A stretch of DNA of 64,000 nt from an uncultured Dokdonia sp. (GCF_947496725.1 NZ_CANMDS010000002.1:1-64000), one strand, 5' to 3'. Shown: positions 20,136-29,431, counted from the stretch's first letter. Notes: generated by a model from the letters alone, not told the origin. Translations and numbers: made by a program.

Positions 20136-21476
20136 CTAGTTGTTTGTATAGTTAGGCACATTAAGAATAGTCTCAAGCTCTGCTTTTGTGGTTACAATTT
20201 GTAGCATCGCCTGTATTAATTCTTGCTGCACTTGGTAAAGCTGCGTTTGTGCTTGTCTTAAATCAAAACTCGTACTAAGCCCTTCTCTAAACTTTACTTG
20301 GTTTTTATTTTCAATGCGCTCTGCCAGTTTGATATTCTTCAGCGCAGTGTTGTAGTTATCTATCGCAAGCTCGTGATCACTTTTTGCAGATGCATAAGCA
20401 AGTTTTATCTGTTGCTCTGTCTCCTCTCTTTGTGTCGCTGCTTGATCTAGCGCAATCTCTGCCTGCGCTGTTCTTGCATTACGCATACCAGAACTAAAAA
20501 TAGGGATGTTAAGCTGGAACCCAGTAATAGACTGTGCAAACCACTTCTCATCACTATCAAAAAAGTTAAACTCGTTACGCCCTGCAAAGGTACCTACGTT
20601 TATAAATGCTCCTAGTGTAGGTAAGGCCTTGCTCTTTTCTAGCTTGAGCTCTAGTGCTCTTTGCTCATTAAGATTATTTACAATCTTATAGTCTACATTT
20701 TGCTCAATGTTTACCGTATCATTAAGTAATCCTAGTGCTGGTACAGCAAGTGACTCTAGGCTATCTTTAAGAACCGTCTCCTCATCTACCCCTACACCTA
20801 TTGCGAGGTTAAACATTTGCTTTGCAATCACCACCATTCGCTTTGCATTTGCTCGCTGGTTTTGAAGCGACAAATAAGTGATTTGTAACTGCTCTACATC
20901 TTCCTCTTCTGCAAAACCATTTTCAAAAATGAGTTTTGTTTCCTTAAGGTTATCTTCTAGGTTTGCAATGTTTCGATCTAAAATTGCTACACTTTCTTGT
21001 GCAAGTAGCACACCGCCGTAAGCATTTATGACTCCTTTGCGTACTTCAAGTTGTGTTTTTTCATTTGCATTTTTAGAATAGTCTAGAAAGGTCTTTGCTG
21101 CTTGTAGACCTACAAGGTATGAACCATCAAAAATAAGCTGACTCAATGTAGCGGTGGCAGTAGCATTTTGCTGTGTTCCAAAAACTACAGGTATAAAAGT
21201 ACCAGGCTCTCCTCCAGTAAACTCGGCTGGTATAAGCTGTGTAGGCTGCTTGATTTGATAATTATAATCTAGACTTGCGCTTACCTGTGGTAACCCACTC
21301 GCTGTGGTCTCCCACTTTTGCTTTATAGCCTTTGCGATATCACGACGGCTATTTATTGCTGTGTAGTTGCTATCTAGAGCAAAAGTCACAGCCTCTTCTA
21401 CAGTAAAACTTCTAGTCTGTGCGGTCACACCTACACTAGCAAGAAGCATTACAGCTATATATAATCTCTGTATCAT
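20136..21476 (-). CDS. TolC-family outer-membrane efflux channel
   Basis: This 446-residue protein has a signal peptide (LYIAVMLLASVGVTAQ) and the two OEP repeats of TolC-like trimeric channels, rich in long Gln/Ala/Glu helices (for example TQREETEQQIKLAYASAKSDH and TSFDLRQAQTQLYQVQQELI). It provides the outer-membrane exit duct for the adaptor and permease encoded downstream. Its ATG overlaps the TAA of the TetR gene by one base (TAATG), which indicates translational coupling. Confidence 0.94.
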   Translation of the reverse strand: MIQRLYIAVMLLASVGVTAQTRSFTVEEAVTFALDSNYTAINSRRDIAKAIKQKWETTASGLPQVSASLDYNYQIKQPTQLIPAEFTGGEPGTFIPVVFGTQQNATATATLSQLIFDGSYLVGLQAAKTFLDYSKNANEKTQLEVRKGVINAYGGVLLAQESVAILDRNIANLEDNLKETKLIFENGFAEEEDVEQLQITYLSLQNQRANAKRMVVIAKQMFNLAIGVGVDEETVLKDSLESLAVPALGLLNDTVNIEQNVDYKIVNNLNEQRALELKLEKSKALPTLGAFINVGTFAGRNEFNFFDSDEKWFAQSITGFQLNIPIFSSGMRNARTAQAEIALDQAATQREETEQQIKLAYASAKSDHELAIDNYNTALKNIKLAERIENKNQVKFREGLSTSFDLRQAQTQLYQVQQELIQAMLQIVTTKAELETILNVPNYTNN

Positions 21477-22087
21477 TAGTTATGGTTAGATTTAATAAGT
21501 TTGTTTAAAATTTTTCTACCCTTAGGGGTTACAATACCGCGTATGTGATACTCTAGATACATATCGTGTAAGTCTCCTACAGGAAAAGCAGATCTAGGGA
21601 AAATCGTCTCATCTTTAATACCCGTCATACCGGTGAAGTAAATGTTTACCACAAACGGCACACTTATTTCACTAATAAAAAGTCCTTGCTCTATACCTCT
21701 AAGCACATTTCTAGTCACACAGCTCTGCATATAGTCGTACTGACTCTTTCTAAGGGTCTGGTGTATCTTAGGGTAATATTTTTGAAGTTGATACATAGAA
21801 GAAGTACGCTCTCCGTTTATATGCTCAAGTACATATTTCTTTATGTCGTGTAACTCTTCAATAGGATTTAATTCTTCATCAAGTATCCCATCTATACCTC
21901 CACACACAGAATTAAACATATTAAGTGCGCAGGCAGAGACAATAGCCTCCTTATTAGCATAATAACTGTACACCGTCTTTTTAGACATTCCCATCTCACG
22001 GGCAATATCATCCATAGTAATGCTCTTAAATCCTTGATTTAAAAACAGTTCGGTGGCGGTTTTTAATAATTGTTCTTTCATAGTCAA
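21476..22087 (-). CDS. TetR/AcrR-family transcriptional regulator of the efflux operon
   Basis: The protein has 203 residues. Residues 1-50 form a typical TetR DNA-binding domain: KEQLLKTATELFLNQGFKS, then the helix-turn-helix TMDDIAREMGMSKKTVYSYY and NKEAIV. The C-terminal ligand/dimer domain is divergent, as is usual. As first gene of the efflux operon, with an inverted repeat overlapping its own promoter, it most likely autorepresses the whole operon and is released by a pump substrate. The inducer is unknown. Confidence 0.92.
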   Translation of the reverse strand: MTMKEQLLKTATELFLNQGFKSITMDDIAREMGMSKKTVYSYYANKEAIVSACALNMFNSVCGGIDGILDEELNPIEELHDIKKYVLEHINGERTSSMYQLQKYYPKIHQTLRKSQYDYMQSCVTRNVLRGIEQGLFISEISVPFVVNIYFTGMTGIKDETIFPRSAFPVGDLHDMYLEYHIRGIVTPKGRKILNKLIKSNHN

Positions 22088-22091
22088 GGCG

Positions 22092-22131
22092 CAAAGATAC
22101 GCAGGAAACTTTTTAAGTTTTTAAAGTTTCC
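22092..22131 (-). promoter_or_regulatory. Promoter and probable TetR operator of the efflux operon
   Basis: On the minus strand, TATCTTTG at 22099-22092 fits the -7 consensus TANNTTTG just upstream of the TetR start. Immediately upstream, 22104-22131 holds GGAAACTTT and AAAGTTTCC, a perfect 9-bp inverted repeat with a 10-nt AT spacer (11 of 14 positions symmetric overall). The palindrome covers the -10 to -35 spacer, a usual position for a TetR operator. Confidence 0.65.
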
Positions 22132-22174
22132 GTTAACTTTAGTTAAAATTTAACAACTGTAAGTTTTTACTGTG

Positions 22175-22190
22175 CGCTTTCGCGAAAGCG
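22175..22190. repeat. Dispersed palindrome CGCTTTCGCGAAAGCG
   Basis: Exact copy in the divergent spacer between the TetR operon and the polyprenyl synthase gene. Confidence 0.9.
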
Positions 22191-22242
22191 TAATAGGGCA
22201 TAATCTCCTTTTATCACTTATTTTTACAAAAAATTGCCATTT

Positions 22243-23217
22243 ATGCACAGCATACCAGAATACACATTTATATTTTTAGAATATCTCAACAAGCACGCGC
22301 TAGAGAAGGAACCTAAAAATCTTTATGAGCCTATTAATTACATCTTACAGCTAGGTGGTAAAAGATTGCGTCCAGTACTTACACTTATGGCGTGTGAGCT
22401 TTTTGAAAAAGACTATAAGGATGCACTAGATGCAGCGCTGGCAGTAGAGATTTTTCATAACTTCTCTCTAGTGCACGATGATATTATGGATGATGCACCC
22501 TTGAGACGCGGGGAAGAAACGGTGCACGAGAAGTGGGATATTAATACGGGTATTCTTTCTGGTGATGCAATGCTTATACGTGCCTACCAGCTTTTTGAAA
22601 ATTATGAGGGAGCCACCTTTAAGGAGTTGGCAAAACTGTTTTCAAAAACAGCAATAGAGGTTTGTGAGGGACAACAGTATGATGTAGATTTTGAGACGCG
22701 TGACGATGTGACCATCCCAGAATATATGACGATGATTGAGTATAAAACTGCTGTTCTCGTAGGTGCTGCACTTAAAATGGGAGCTATTGTGGCTGGCGCA
22801 TCAAAGAGTTGTCAAGAAGGTATTTATAACTACGGGCGTGATCTTGGGCTGGCTTTTCAACTACAAGATGATTATCTAGATGCCTTTGGCGATCCAGAGA
22901 GTTTTGGAAAGCAAGTAGGTGGCGATATTATAGAAAACAAAAAAACATTTTTATACCTGACTGCCCTAGCTAATTCTAACAAGGATGATGCACAACAGCT
23001 AGAGCACTTTTTCTCTATTTCACCGGCAGACCCTACAGATAAAATAGAGACGGTAAAGCAACAATTTCTGGACTCAGGTGCCGCAAAAGCAACCGAAAAA
23101 GAAATAGCTAAGTATACTCAAAAGGCGTTTACCGCACTTGATAATGTAGATATATCAGAAGATAAAAAGGAAACGCTCAGGCTTTTTGGGCAAGGGCTTA
23201 TGAAGCGCACATACTAG
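22243..23217 (+). CDS. Polyprenyl (FPP/GGPP-type) diphosphate synthase
   Basis: The enzyme condenses isopentenyl diphosphate onto an allylic primer. At 324 residues from the ATG it shows all IPPS-family landmarks: GGKRLRPVL, the first Asp-rich motif DDIMDDAPLRRG, GDAML, EYKTAVLVGAALKMGA, and the second Asp-rich motif LAFQLQDDYLDAFGD with downstream KQVGGDI and NKKTFLYL. Phe lies five residues before the first Asp motif and there is no insertion inside it, a pattern linked to short-chain GGPP synthases; chain length remains an inference. The product could feed carotenoid and quinone synthesis. A TTG three codons upstream (22234) is a possible but less likely start. Confidence 0.93.
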   Translation: MHSIPEYTFIFLEYLNKHALEKEPKNLYEPINYILQLGGKRLRPVLTLMACELFEKDYKDALDAALAVEIFHNFSLVHDDIMDDAPLRRGEETVHEKWDINTGILSGDAMLIRAYQLFENYEGATFKELAKLFSKTAIEVCEGQQYDVDFETRDDVTIPEYMTMIEYKTAVLVGAALKMGAIVAGASKSCQEGIYNYGRDLGLAFQLQDDYLDAFGDPESFGKQVGGDIIENKKTFLYLTALANSNKDDAQQLEHFFSISPADPTDKIETVKQQFLDSGAAKATEKEIAKYTQKAFTALDNVDISEDKKETLRLFGQGLMKRTY

Positions 23218-23311
23218 CGAGCACACACCTTTTACAAGCAGTCCCCACGTAAACTTTTAACTAAGAGTTTATTATGGCACTCCGTTTGCTTAAATTTACG
23301 AGAACTAATTA

Positions 23312-24739
23312 ATGTTACTCGTGAAGTACTTTCTATTTATTTTATTTGCCGCAATGAGCTTGTCTAGCTGTGCTCAAACTACCTGGCATAGTGAGCAACT
23401 TGCTATAGATGACTCGTTACAGATTGCCGTCATACAGATACCAGAAAATAGAAAGCTATCACAAACAGAGGTTTTCTCACTGGGTAATAATTCATACACG
23501 CTTACCCTACATAGCACAGACTCCATATACAGCACAACTCACACCCTCAAGCTTAATAACAACACCTATAAAGCTTACATAACATCCCTACCGCTTATTA
23601 CTATAAACGTCTCGCAAGAAATTGTAAATGAGCCTAAACGTATGAGTCGCATTGGGTATGCAGATGAGGAAATCACATTTACAAGTTATGCCGGTATTGA
23701 GCTACGAGGTAGCAGTTCGCTTGTTTTTAAGAAGAAAACCTATGACCTCAACTTTTACAAAGACAGTCTAGGTTTTGAAAACCAAGACTACAAGCTGGCT
23801 GGAATGCGCTCTGATGATGACTGGATTCTGGATGGACTTTATAACGAGCCCTTACGTATGCGCTCTTTTATCTCTCTTAATCTCTGGAATGATATCTACA
23901 CACCACATTATCTAGATAAAGAACCTAAGGCAAAGGCTGGTGCGACCGCGGCTTATAGTGAGGTGTTTATAAATGGTCGCTACAAAGGTCTTTTCTTACT
24001 TCAGGAGCAGGTAGATCGCAAGCTAGTTAAGATAAAGAAAAACAAAGGCGATACCATACGGGGTGAGATCTTTCAAGGGGCACGCTACCTAGGTGCCAGT
24101 TCCTTTGACTCTATACCTCCAGCAAAGAACTTTTTAGCCAGCTGGGGTGGTTATGATATAAAATACCCATCGCCTACTAATGCGCCTTGGGACAATGTAT
24201 ATCCTTTTACAGACTTTGTAGTTAATAGTGATGATGACGCTTTCGCGAAAGCGATCTCAAAACAATTTGTACTTGACAATGCTATAGATTACTTCTTATA
24301 TATAAATGCCCTACGTGCACCAGATAATCTAGGAAAAAACCTCTACCTAATACGTTATGATGCTGGAGCGCCCTACTTTTATGCTCCTTGGGATCTGGAC
24401 GGAACACTAGGCACCATCTACAGCGGAAAGCGTATTAATACCACAAATGACTTTTTAAGCAACGGACTATTAAGAAGGCTTATCGCCACAGATGCAGATG
24501 ATTTTATTGCACGTTTTCAAGCGCGATGGCTCACCTTACGACAAGGAGTTTTAAGCGAAGAGCAGTTGCTCAAAAAACAAATGGACACTTATAACTCACT
24601 AAAAGAACAGAAGGTTTACGAGAGAGAAGCGCTCATATGGGACACGTTTATTTATGAGGAAGAAGGCATTACATATATGCAAGAATGGACAAAAAAACGC
24701 CTTGCCTTTTTGGATAAATACATTAGTGATTTAAAATAA
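23312..24739 (+). CDS. CotH-like kinase-family lipoprotein
   Basis: The product has 475 residues with a lipoprotein signal (FILFAAMSLSSC). CotH-family landmarks are visible: ELRGSSSLVFKKKTYDLNFY, the basic and acidic patch DDDWILDGLYNEPLRMRSFISLNLW, EVFINGRYKGLFLLQEQVDRKLVKI (the family's nucleotide-binding Lys region), and YFYAPWDLDGTLG with the likely catalytic Asp pair. CotH proteins are atypical secreted protein kinases first known from Bacillus spore coats; bacterial substrates outside spores are unknown. A dispersed palindrome lies in frame at about residues 310-314 (AFAKA). It converges on the HPPK-fusion gene with a 15-nt gap. Confidence 0.88.
   Translation: MLLVKYFLFILFAAMSLSSCAQTTWHSEQLAIDDSLQIAVIQIPENRKLSQTEVFSLGNNSYTLTLHSTDSIYSTTHTLKLNNNTYKAYITSLPLITINVSQEIVNEPKRMSRIGYADEEITFTSYAGIELRGSSSLVFKKKTYDLNFYKDSLGFENQDYKLAGMRSDDDWILDGLYNEPLRMRSFISLNLWNDIYTPHYLDKEPKAKAGATAAYSEVFINGRYKGLFLLQEQVDRKLVKIKKNKGDTIRGEIFQGARYLGASSFDSIPPAKNFLASWGGYDIKYPSPTNAPWDNVYPFTDFVVNSDDDAFAKAISKQFVLDNAIDYFLYINALRAPDNLGKNLYLIRYDAGAPYFYAPWDLDGTLGTIYSGKRINTTNDFLSNGLLRRLIATDADDFIARFQARWLTLRQGVLSEEQLLKKQMDTYNSLKEQKVYEREALIWDTFIYEEEGITYMQEWTKKRLAFLDKYISDLK
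24238..24253. repeat. Dispersed palindrome inside the CotH-like gene
   Basis: Exact 16-bp copy read in frame as AFAKA (DDAFAKAIS). Confidence 0.9.
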
Positions 24740-24754
24740 CAAGCTACTGTAAAA

Positions 24755-25873
24755 CTAAGCAGTAAAAGAGTTAATCACCTTCAAAAAGTCTTCGCGGTTT
24801 TTTACAAAATCAAGATCTGAGATGTCTATAATCTTTACATTAAGATTATGCTGTCCCTTTATAAAATCTAGATACCCTTGATTGATTTTTTCTAGATACT
24901 CTGGAGCGATACTTTTCTCATAACTACGGCCACGCTTCTTTATATTTTTAAGCAAACGCTCGGTGTTTTGATATAAATACACATACAAGTCTGGTTGTGG
25001 CATATCTTTATACATCATCTCGTGGAGACGCTTATACAGCACATACTCTTCTTCTTGTAACGTAACTTGTGCAAAGATGAGCGATTTATATCGATCATAA
25101 TCTGCACACATAAAGTCTTTAAACAAATCAAACTGGCCAATATCATCAAGCAATTGCTGATAGCGATCTGCCAGAAAAGACATTTCTAGAGGGAAGGCAA
25201 ACCTATCTGGGTCTTTGTAAAATTTAGGTAAAAATGCATTGTCTTTAAATCGCTCTAAAATGAGCTTTGCATTAAACTCCTCAGAGATCATTGTAGCGAG
25301 ACTTGTTTTACCAGCGCCTATATTACCTTCTATCGCTATATAATTGTAACCACCTAAATCTATACTGTCTTGTGGCTTCTTGAGCCACTTTGCTTGCTTT
25401 GTTAATGAGCTATCATCTTCACAGGCTTCTAGCAGCTCTGTAAAAGACTTATTAAAAATAGGAGCTACATCTTCTGCACTTATATCTACGAGCGGCTGCA
25501 ATACAAAACGACGCTTGAGCATATGCTCGTGCGGTATGGTTAATCGCTCTGTTTGCTTAACAACATCGTCATATAGTAATATGTCTATGTCGATATATCG
25601 TGATTGATATCCTTCTCCTTCTGTTTTATCTCTACCTAGTAACTTTTCTATAGCTTGCGTTGCATCTAAGAGCTTACTTGCAGATAGTGATGTTTCCATC
25701 TTTACAGCACAGTTATGAAAATCTGCTCCCTCAAAACCCCAAGCTGGGCTTTGATACACTGGTGAGATTTTGCGCACACGACCTACACGCTCAAAAAGCA
25801 ATTGAATTGCATTATTGAGTGCCTCGTACGTATTACCTTGATTACTGCCTAATGATAAGTATATAGTATGCAA
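24755..25873 (-). CDS. folK: Fusion of HPPK (FolK) and deoxynucleoside kinase
   Basis: Two complete enzymes are encoded in one 372-residue frame. Residues 1-160 are 6-hydroxymethyl-7,8-dihydropterin pyrophosphokinase of folate synthesis: SLGSNQGN start, VYQSPAWG, and the family signature SRYIDIDILLYDD at 91-103. Residues ~175-372 are a deoxynucleoside kinase: P-loop GNIGAGKT at 183-190, the nucleoside-site motif ERFKDNAFLPKFYKD, the (D)RY/E patch CADYDRYKSLIFA, and the LID region KNIKKRGRSYEKSI. The joint is a short linker without an internal start. The kinase half salvages deoxynucleosides for DNA synthesis, so the fusion links two routes to dNTP supply. Both halves look intact. Confidence 0.94.
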   Translation of the reverse strand: MHTIYLSLGSNQGNTYEALNNAIQLLFERVGRVRKISPVYQSPAWGFEGADFHNCAVKMETSLSASKLLDATQAIEKLLGRDKTEGEGYQSRYIDIDILLYDDVVKQTERLTIPHEHMLKRRFVLQPLVDISAEDVAPIFNKSFTELLEACEDDSSLTKQAKWLKKPQDSIDLGGYNYIAIEGNIGAGKTSLATMISEEFNAKLILERFKDNAFLPKFYKDPDRFAFPLEMSFLADRYQQLLDDIGQFDLFKDFMCADYDRYKSLIFAQVTLQEEEYVLYKRLHEMMYKDMPQPDLYVYLYQNTERLLKNIKKRGRSYEKSIAPEYLEKINQGYLDFIKGQHNLNVKIIDISDLDFVKNREDFLKVINSFTA

Positions 25874-25941
25874 TGAGATAGCTGTTCTAAGTTGGGCTTA
25901 AGATTTCACAACAAATTAAGGAAATCAAAATCACAATGCCC

Positions 25942-25949
25942 TAATTTTG
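25942..25949 (+). promoter_or_regulatory. Candidate -7 element for the queuosine-precursor transporter gene
   Basis: TAATTTTG matches TANNTTTG and would start transcription near 25956, 14 nt before the ATG at 25970. No good -33 TTG was found, so this is tentative. It argues against an upstream start at 25892. Confidence 0.4.
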
Positions 25950-25969
25950 AAATTGAAGTTATTAAGAAA

Positions 25970-26683
25970 ATGAATCAAATCTCTAGTCACTTAAATTCAA
26001 AGGACTTACAACTAGCCTATCGCATCTATTTTACACTAGGTGCTCTTTTTATATGTGCCCTGGTGGTATCTAACCTTATATTTCAAAAATTCTTTAGCTG
26101 GGACTTTTTTGGCATTTATACTTTTGAGATTTCTGTAGGGATACTTCCCTACCCTATCACCTTTCTTATTACAGATATGGTAAGTGAGATTTACGGCAGA
26201 AAAAAAGCAAACCAGATGGTCACTGCTGGCATTTTTGCCTCTCTATTTTCACTACTCATCGTTTATGTGGCAAAAGTAGTTCCTGCGACTAGCTGGTCGC
26301 CTGTAAGTGATAGTCTCTTTACCACCGTATTTGGTGCTACGGCGCTGGCGGTTTTTGCAAGTATGATGGCATACTTACTTGCACAATATGTAGACATACA
26401 CATTTATCATTTTTGGAAACGAGTAACCAAGGGCAAACACCTCTGGCTCAGAAATAACTTCTCCACCTTTTTATCACAATTTATAGATACGGCAAGTGTG
26501 CTTTTGCTCTTGTGCGCTTTTGGGTTAATAGAATGGGATTTATTTGGCGGACTATTATTAGGTGGATTCTTATTTAAAATTCTCGTAGCGGCATTCGACA
26601 CACCGTTCCTTTATCTAGGTGTATGGTTATTTAAGAAGCGTTTTAACCTTGAAGAAGGAGAAGAAATTAAGCTCCCTGTTTAA
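25970..26683 (+). CDS. Queuosine precursor transporter (YhhQ/QPTR family)
   Basis: The product is a 237-residue integral membrane protein with about six transmembrane segments. The family signature is clear: GILPYPITFLITDMVSEIYGRKKANQMV (an ITD..SE.YG element), the Gln/Asp/Trp segment AQYVDIHIYHFWKR, and a second half with LRNNFSTFLSQFIDTASVLLL. Members import preQ0 or preQ1 for queuosine modification of tRNA. The ATG at 25970 is preferred over an upstream in-frame ATG at 25892: the extra 26 residues are polar, unlike the family, and a promoter element lies inside that stretch. It reads away from the HPPK fusion. Confidence 0.93.
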   Translation: MNQISSHLNSKDLQLAYRIYFTLGALFICALVVSNLIFQKFFSWDFFGIYTFEISVGILPYPITFLITDMVSEIYGRKKANQMVTAGIFASLFSLLIVYVAKVVPATSWSPVSDSLFTTVFGATALAVFASMMAYLLAQYVDIHIYHFWKRVTKGKHLWLRNNFSTFLSQFIDTASVLLLLCAFGLIEWDLFGGLLLGGFLFKILVAAFDTPFLYLGVWLFKKRFNLEEGEEIKLPV

Positions 26684-26737
26684 ACAAGTATATTCACACT
26701 AAGGCAGATTGTAAAAGACAACATTAGAAAACAACAA

Positions 26738-29419
26738 ATGAAAAAGATATTTAAAATTATAGGCATTGTAGTTCTTGTACTTGTTATCGTGCTGGCTGCT
26801 TCTCCATTTTTGTTTAGAGGAAAACTAGAAGACCTCCTCAAGGAAACCATAAACAATAACCTCAACGCTCAAGTAGAATGGTCTTCTCTGGATCTAAGCC
26901 TCTTTAGGAGCTTTCCTGATGCTACGGTTATTGTAAATGATTTTACGGTAGTAAACAACGCTCCATTTGCTGGTGACACACTTGCGAGTGGTAAAGAAAT
27001 ACGCATTGAGATGGGCGTTACCCAGCTCTTTAAAAACACCGCAGATGAGCCTATTGCTATAGATGCACTATCACTTCTAGAAGCAAACGTACACGTACAA
27101 GTAGACTCCTTAGGTAATGCAAATTATGATATTGTAAAAGAGACGCCGACTACAGAGACTACTACTGAGGAGAGCTCAGAACCTTTTGTTTTTAATTTAC
27201 AAGAGTACAGCCTCGTAGACTCAAAAATAATTTATGACGATCGCTCTACACAAACTCACTTAGAACTTACAGAGGTAAACCACACGGGTTCTGGAGATTT
27301 TTCGGCTATTGAGAGTGAACTTGATACGAAGACCCACGCTGTAGTATCTTTTGATTATGGTGGCACGCATTACCTAGACGGGCACGACCTAGACCTCGAG
27401 GCTGTAATCCAAATGGAGCTAGAAAAGCAGAAGTATACTTTTAAGGAAAACCTAGCCAAAATAAACGAACTCCCACTAGAGTTTAATGGTTTTATAGAGC
27501 TTCTAGAAGATGGCAATCTTATGGACTTATCATTTAAAACACCTTCATCAGATTTTAAGAACTTTCTAGCCCTAATCCCTAAGGAATATAGAGCAAATCT
27601 CGATGGGGTGGAAACGAGTGGCGATTTTCGCGTAAGCGGAATTATAAAAGGGAAAACAACGGAGACTAACATCCCAAATCTTGATATTGAGATTGTGTCT
27701 AATAATGCTTCTTTTAAGTATCCTGATCTCCCTAAAAGAATGAATAACATCAATATAGATGTAAAGATTAAAAATGATACTGGCATTACAGAACTTACTT
27801 ATATCGAGATAAACGACTTACGTTTTAAGATTGACCAGGACACCTTTACGGCAAAGGGAACACTTAAAAACTTGATGGGTAATATGCTTGTTAATCTTGA
27901 CCTAGATGGTGCGCTAGACTTAGGTAACATTGACAAGGTGTATCCTCTTAACCTAGACCAGCCGCTTCAAGGTAGACTGGTTGCAGATGTGGTGACGAGT
28001 TTTGATATGAACGCTGTCGAGAAGCAACAGTATCAAAATATAAAAAGCTCTGGTAATGCTACACTTAGTGACTTCACTTATAGCACTCCAGAACTGCCTA
28101 ATCCCATTGCTATACAAAATGCAGATGTGAGTTTTAAAACCGGTAATATTGCACTTAACTCATTTGCCGCAACAAGTGGGACTTCAGACATAAATGCAAC
28201 GGGATCTATAGAAAACCTCATCCCTTTTGTGATGTCTAAGGAAGATTTAAAAGGACGTTTTGACGTGACTTCAAAGGTGTTTAATCTGGATGATTTTGCA
28301 ACCAGCACAGCAACTACAACAGGCACTTCACCAGCCAGTACAGGCGAGAGTGATACCGCTGTACAAATTCCAGATTTTCTAGATGCCTCTGTAAACTTTA
28401 ATGCCGCAAAGGTAATTTATGATGGGCTAGAACTTAGTAATACAAAAGGTAGCGTGACCATTGCAAATGAGCAGGCATCATTAAGCAACCTTAACTCTGG
28501 CATCTTTGGCGGTGCGGCAGGACTCTCTGGATCTGTCACCACACGCGATGGTGCTCCTACTTTTAATATGACTGTAGACTTGAGCAGTATAGACATAGAC
28601 CGCTCATTTAAGGAACTAGAGATGCTGCAAGGACTTGCTCCTATTGCAAAGGCACTACAAGGCGCGCTCAATACCAAAATACAATTGCAGGGACAGCTGG
28701 ATGACAACTTCAGCCCTATCCTTAGTACCATTTCTGGAGATGCCTTTGCAGAGATTTTGACCGCAGATGTAGATGCAGATAAAATGCCGCTTCTTAATCT
28801 CCTATCACAAAAACTTGATTTTATAAATCTTGACGACCTCAAACTAGACAAGCTCAAAACGAGCCTTACATTTAATGATGGTCAGGTGGCTGTAAAGCCT
28901 TTTGATTTTAACGTAAAAGGAATTAATGTAAAGGTAAGCGGTGGACATAGCTTTACAAATGAGATGAACTACACCCTCAACCTTGATCTCCCTGCAAAAT
29001 ATCTAGGCGGAGACGTGAGCGGCTTACTCTCAAAACTCACAGATGCCGAAAAAGAGAACATCCATATAGACGTTCCTGTTTCCCTTTCGGGAAATTTTAC
29101 TGCGCCTAAGGTAGATCTTAATCTAAAAGCAGCTACAACAGCACTTACTAACCAGATAATAGAGATCCAGAAGCAACGCGCAAAAGACAAAGTAGAAGAT
29201 AAACTTACTGATGTGCTAGGAGGTCTTTTAGGAGGAAACAAAACAACACCAAACACTACTGCGACAGATAGCACAACGACTGACACACAGACTCCTCAAA
29301 ACACCACCACAACCCCAAAAGCCGAAGATGCCATTAAAGATGTTGCCACGGGAATATTAGGTGGTCTCTTTGGAAAAAAGAAAACAACAAAAGAAACAGT
29401 GAAGGATACGGTTAATTAA
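26738..29419 (+). CDS. AsmA-family inner-membrane/periplasmic protein
   Basis: This 893-residue protein has a single N-terminal transmembrane anchor (IIGIVVLVLVIVLAASPFLF), then the AsmA-like start with WSSLDLSLFRSFPDATV. The body is repetitive beta-taco sequence (residues ~40-800) with the C-terminal AsmA region ITELTYIEIND and LNTKIQLQGQLDDNFSPILSTISGD. AsmA-like proteins are thought to carry phospholipids between the membranes or to tune outer-membrane assembly. The tail is a Thr/Lys-rich low-complexity stretch with two GGLLGG/GGLFG elements. Its stop codon lies inside a 20-bp palindrome shared with the convergent neighbour. Confidence 0.9.
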   Translation: MKKIFKIIGIVVLVLVIVLAASPFLFRGKLEDLLKETINNNLNAQVEWSSLDLSLFRSFPDATVIVNDFTVVNNAPFAGDTLASGKEIRIEMGVTQLFKNTADEPIAIDALSLLEANVHVQVDSLGNANYDIVKETPTTETTTEESSEPFVFNLQEYSLVDSKIIYDDRSTQTHLELTEVNHTGSGDFSAIESELDTKTHAVVSFDYGGTHYLDGHDLDLEAVIQMELEKQKYTFKENLAKINELPLEFNGFIELLEDGNLMDLSFKTPSSDFKNFLALIPKEYRANLDGVETSGDFRVSGIIKGKTTETNIPNLDIEIVSNNASFKYPDLPKRMNNINIDVKIKNDTGITELTYIEINDLRFKIDQDTFTAKGTLKNLMGNMLVNLDLDGALDLGNIDKVYPLNLDQPLQGRLVADVVTSFDMNAVEKQQYQNIKSSGNATLSDFTYSTPELPNPIAIQNADVSFKTGNIALNSFAATSGTSDINATGSIENLIPFVMSKEDLKGRFDVTSKVFNLDDFATSTATTTGTSPASTGESDTAVQIPDFLDASVNFNAAKVIYDGLELSNTKGSVTIANEQASLSNLNSGIFGGAAGLSGSVTTRDGAPTFNMTVDLSSIDIDRSFKELEMLQGLAPIAKALQGALNTKIQLQGQLDDNFSPILSTISGDAFAEILTADVDADKMPLLNLLSQKLDFINLDDLKLDKLKTSLTFNDGQVAVKPFDFNVKGINVKVSGGHSFTNEMNYTLNLDLPAKYLGGDVSGLLSKLTDAEKENIHIDVPVSLSGNFTAPKVDLNLKAATTALTNQIIEIQKQRAKDKVEDKLTDVLGGLLGGNKTTPNTTATDSTTTDTQTPQNTTTTPKAEDAIKDVATGILGGLFGKKKTTKETVKDTVN
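27620..27638. repeat. Weak degenerate copy of the dispersed palindrome
   Basis: ATTTTCGCGTAAGCGG keeps the CGC core and the GCG end but not the symmetry. It lies in the AsmA-like gene, and chance similarity cannot be excluded. Confidence 0.25.
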
Positions 29420-29431
29420 TTAACCGTTTTT
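29408..29431. terminator. Palindrome over two convergent stop codons, possible bidirectional terminator
   Basis: ACGGTTAATT and AATTAACCGT form a perfect 20-bp palindrome at 29408-29427 followed by T residues on the plus strand. The TAA of the AsmA-like gene (29417-29419) and the TAA of the opposite gene (29420-29422) both lie inside it. The hairpin is AT-rich, so its termination strength is uncertain. Confidence 0.5.

Noticed and set aside
25892-25969. N-terminal extension of the queuosine-precursor transporter
   Set aside because: The added residues are polar, not typical of the family, and overlap a promoter-like TAATTTTG element; the ATG at 25970 fits better.
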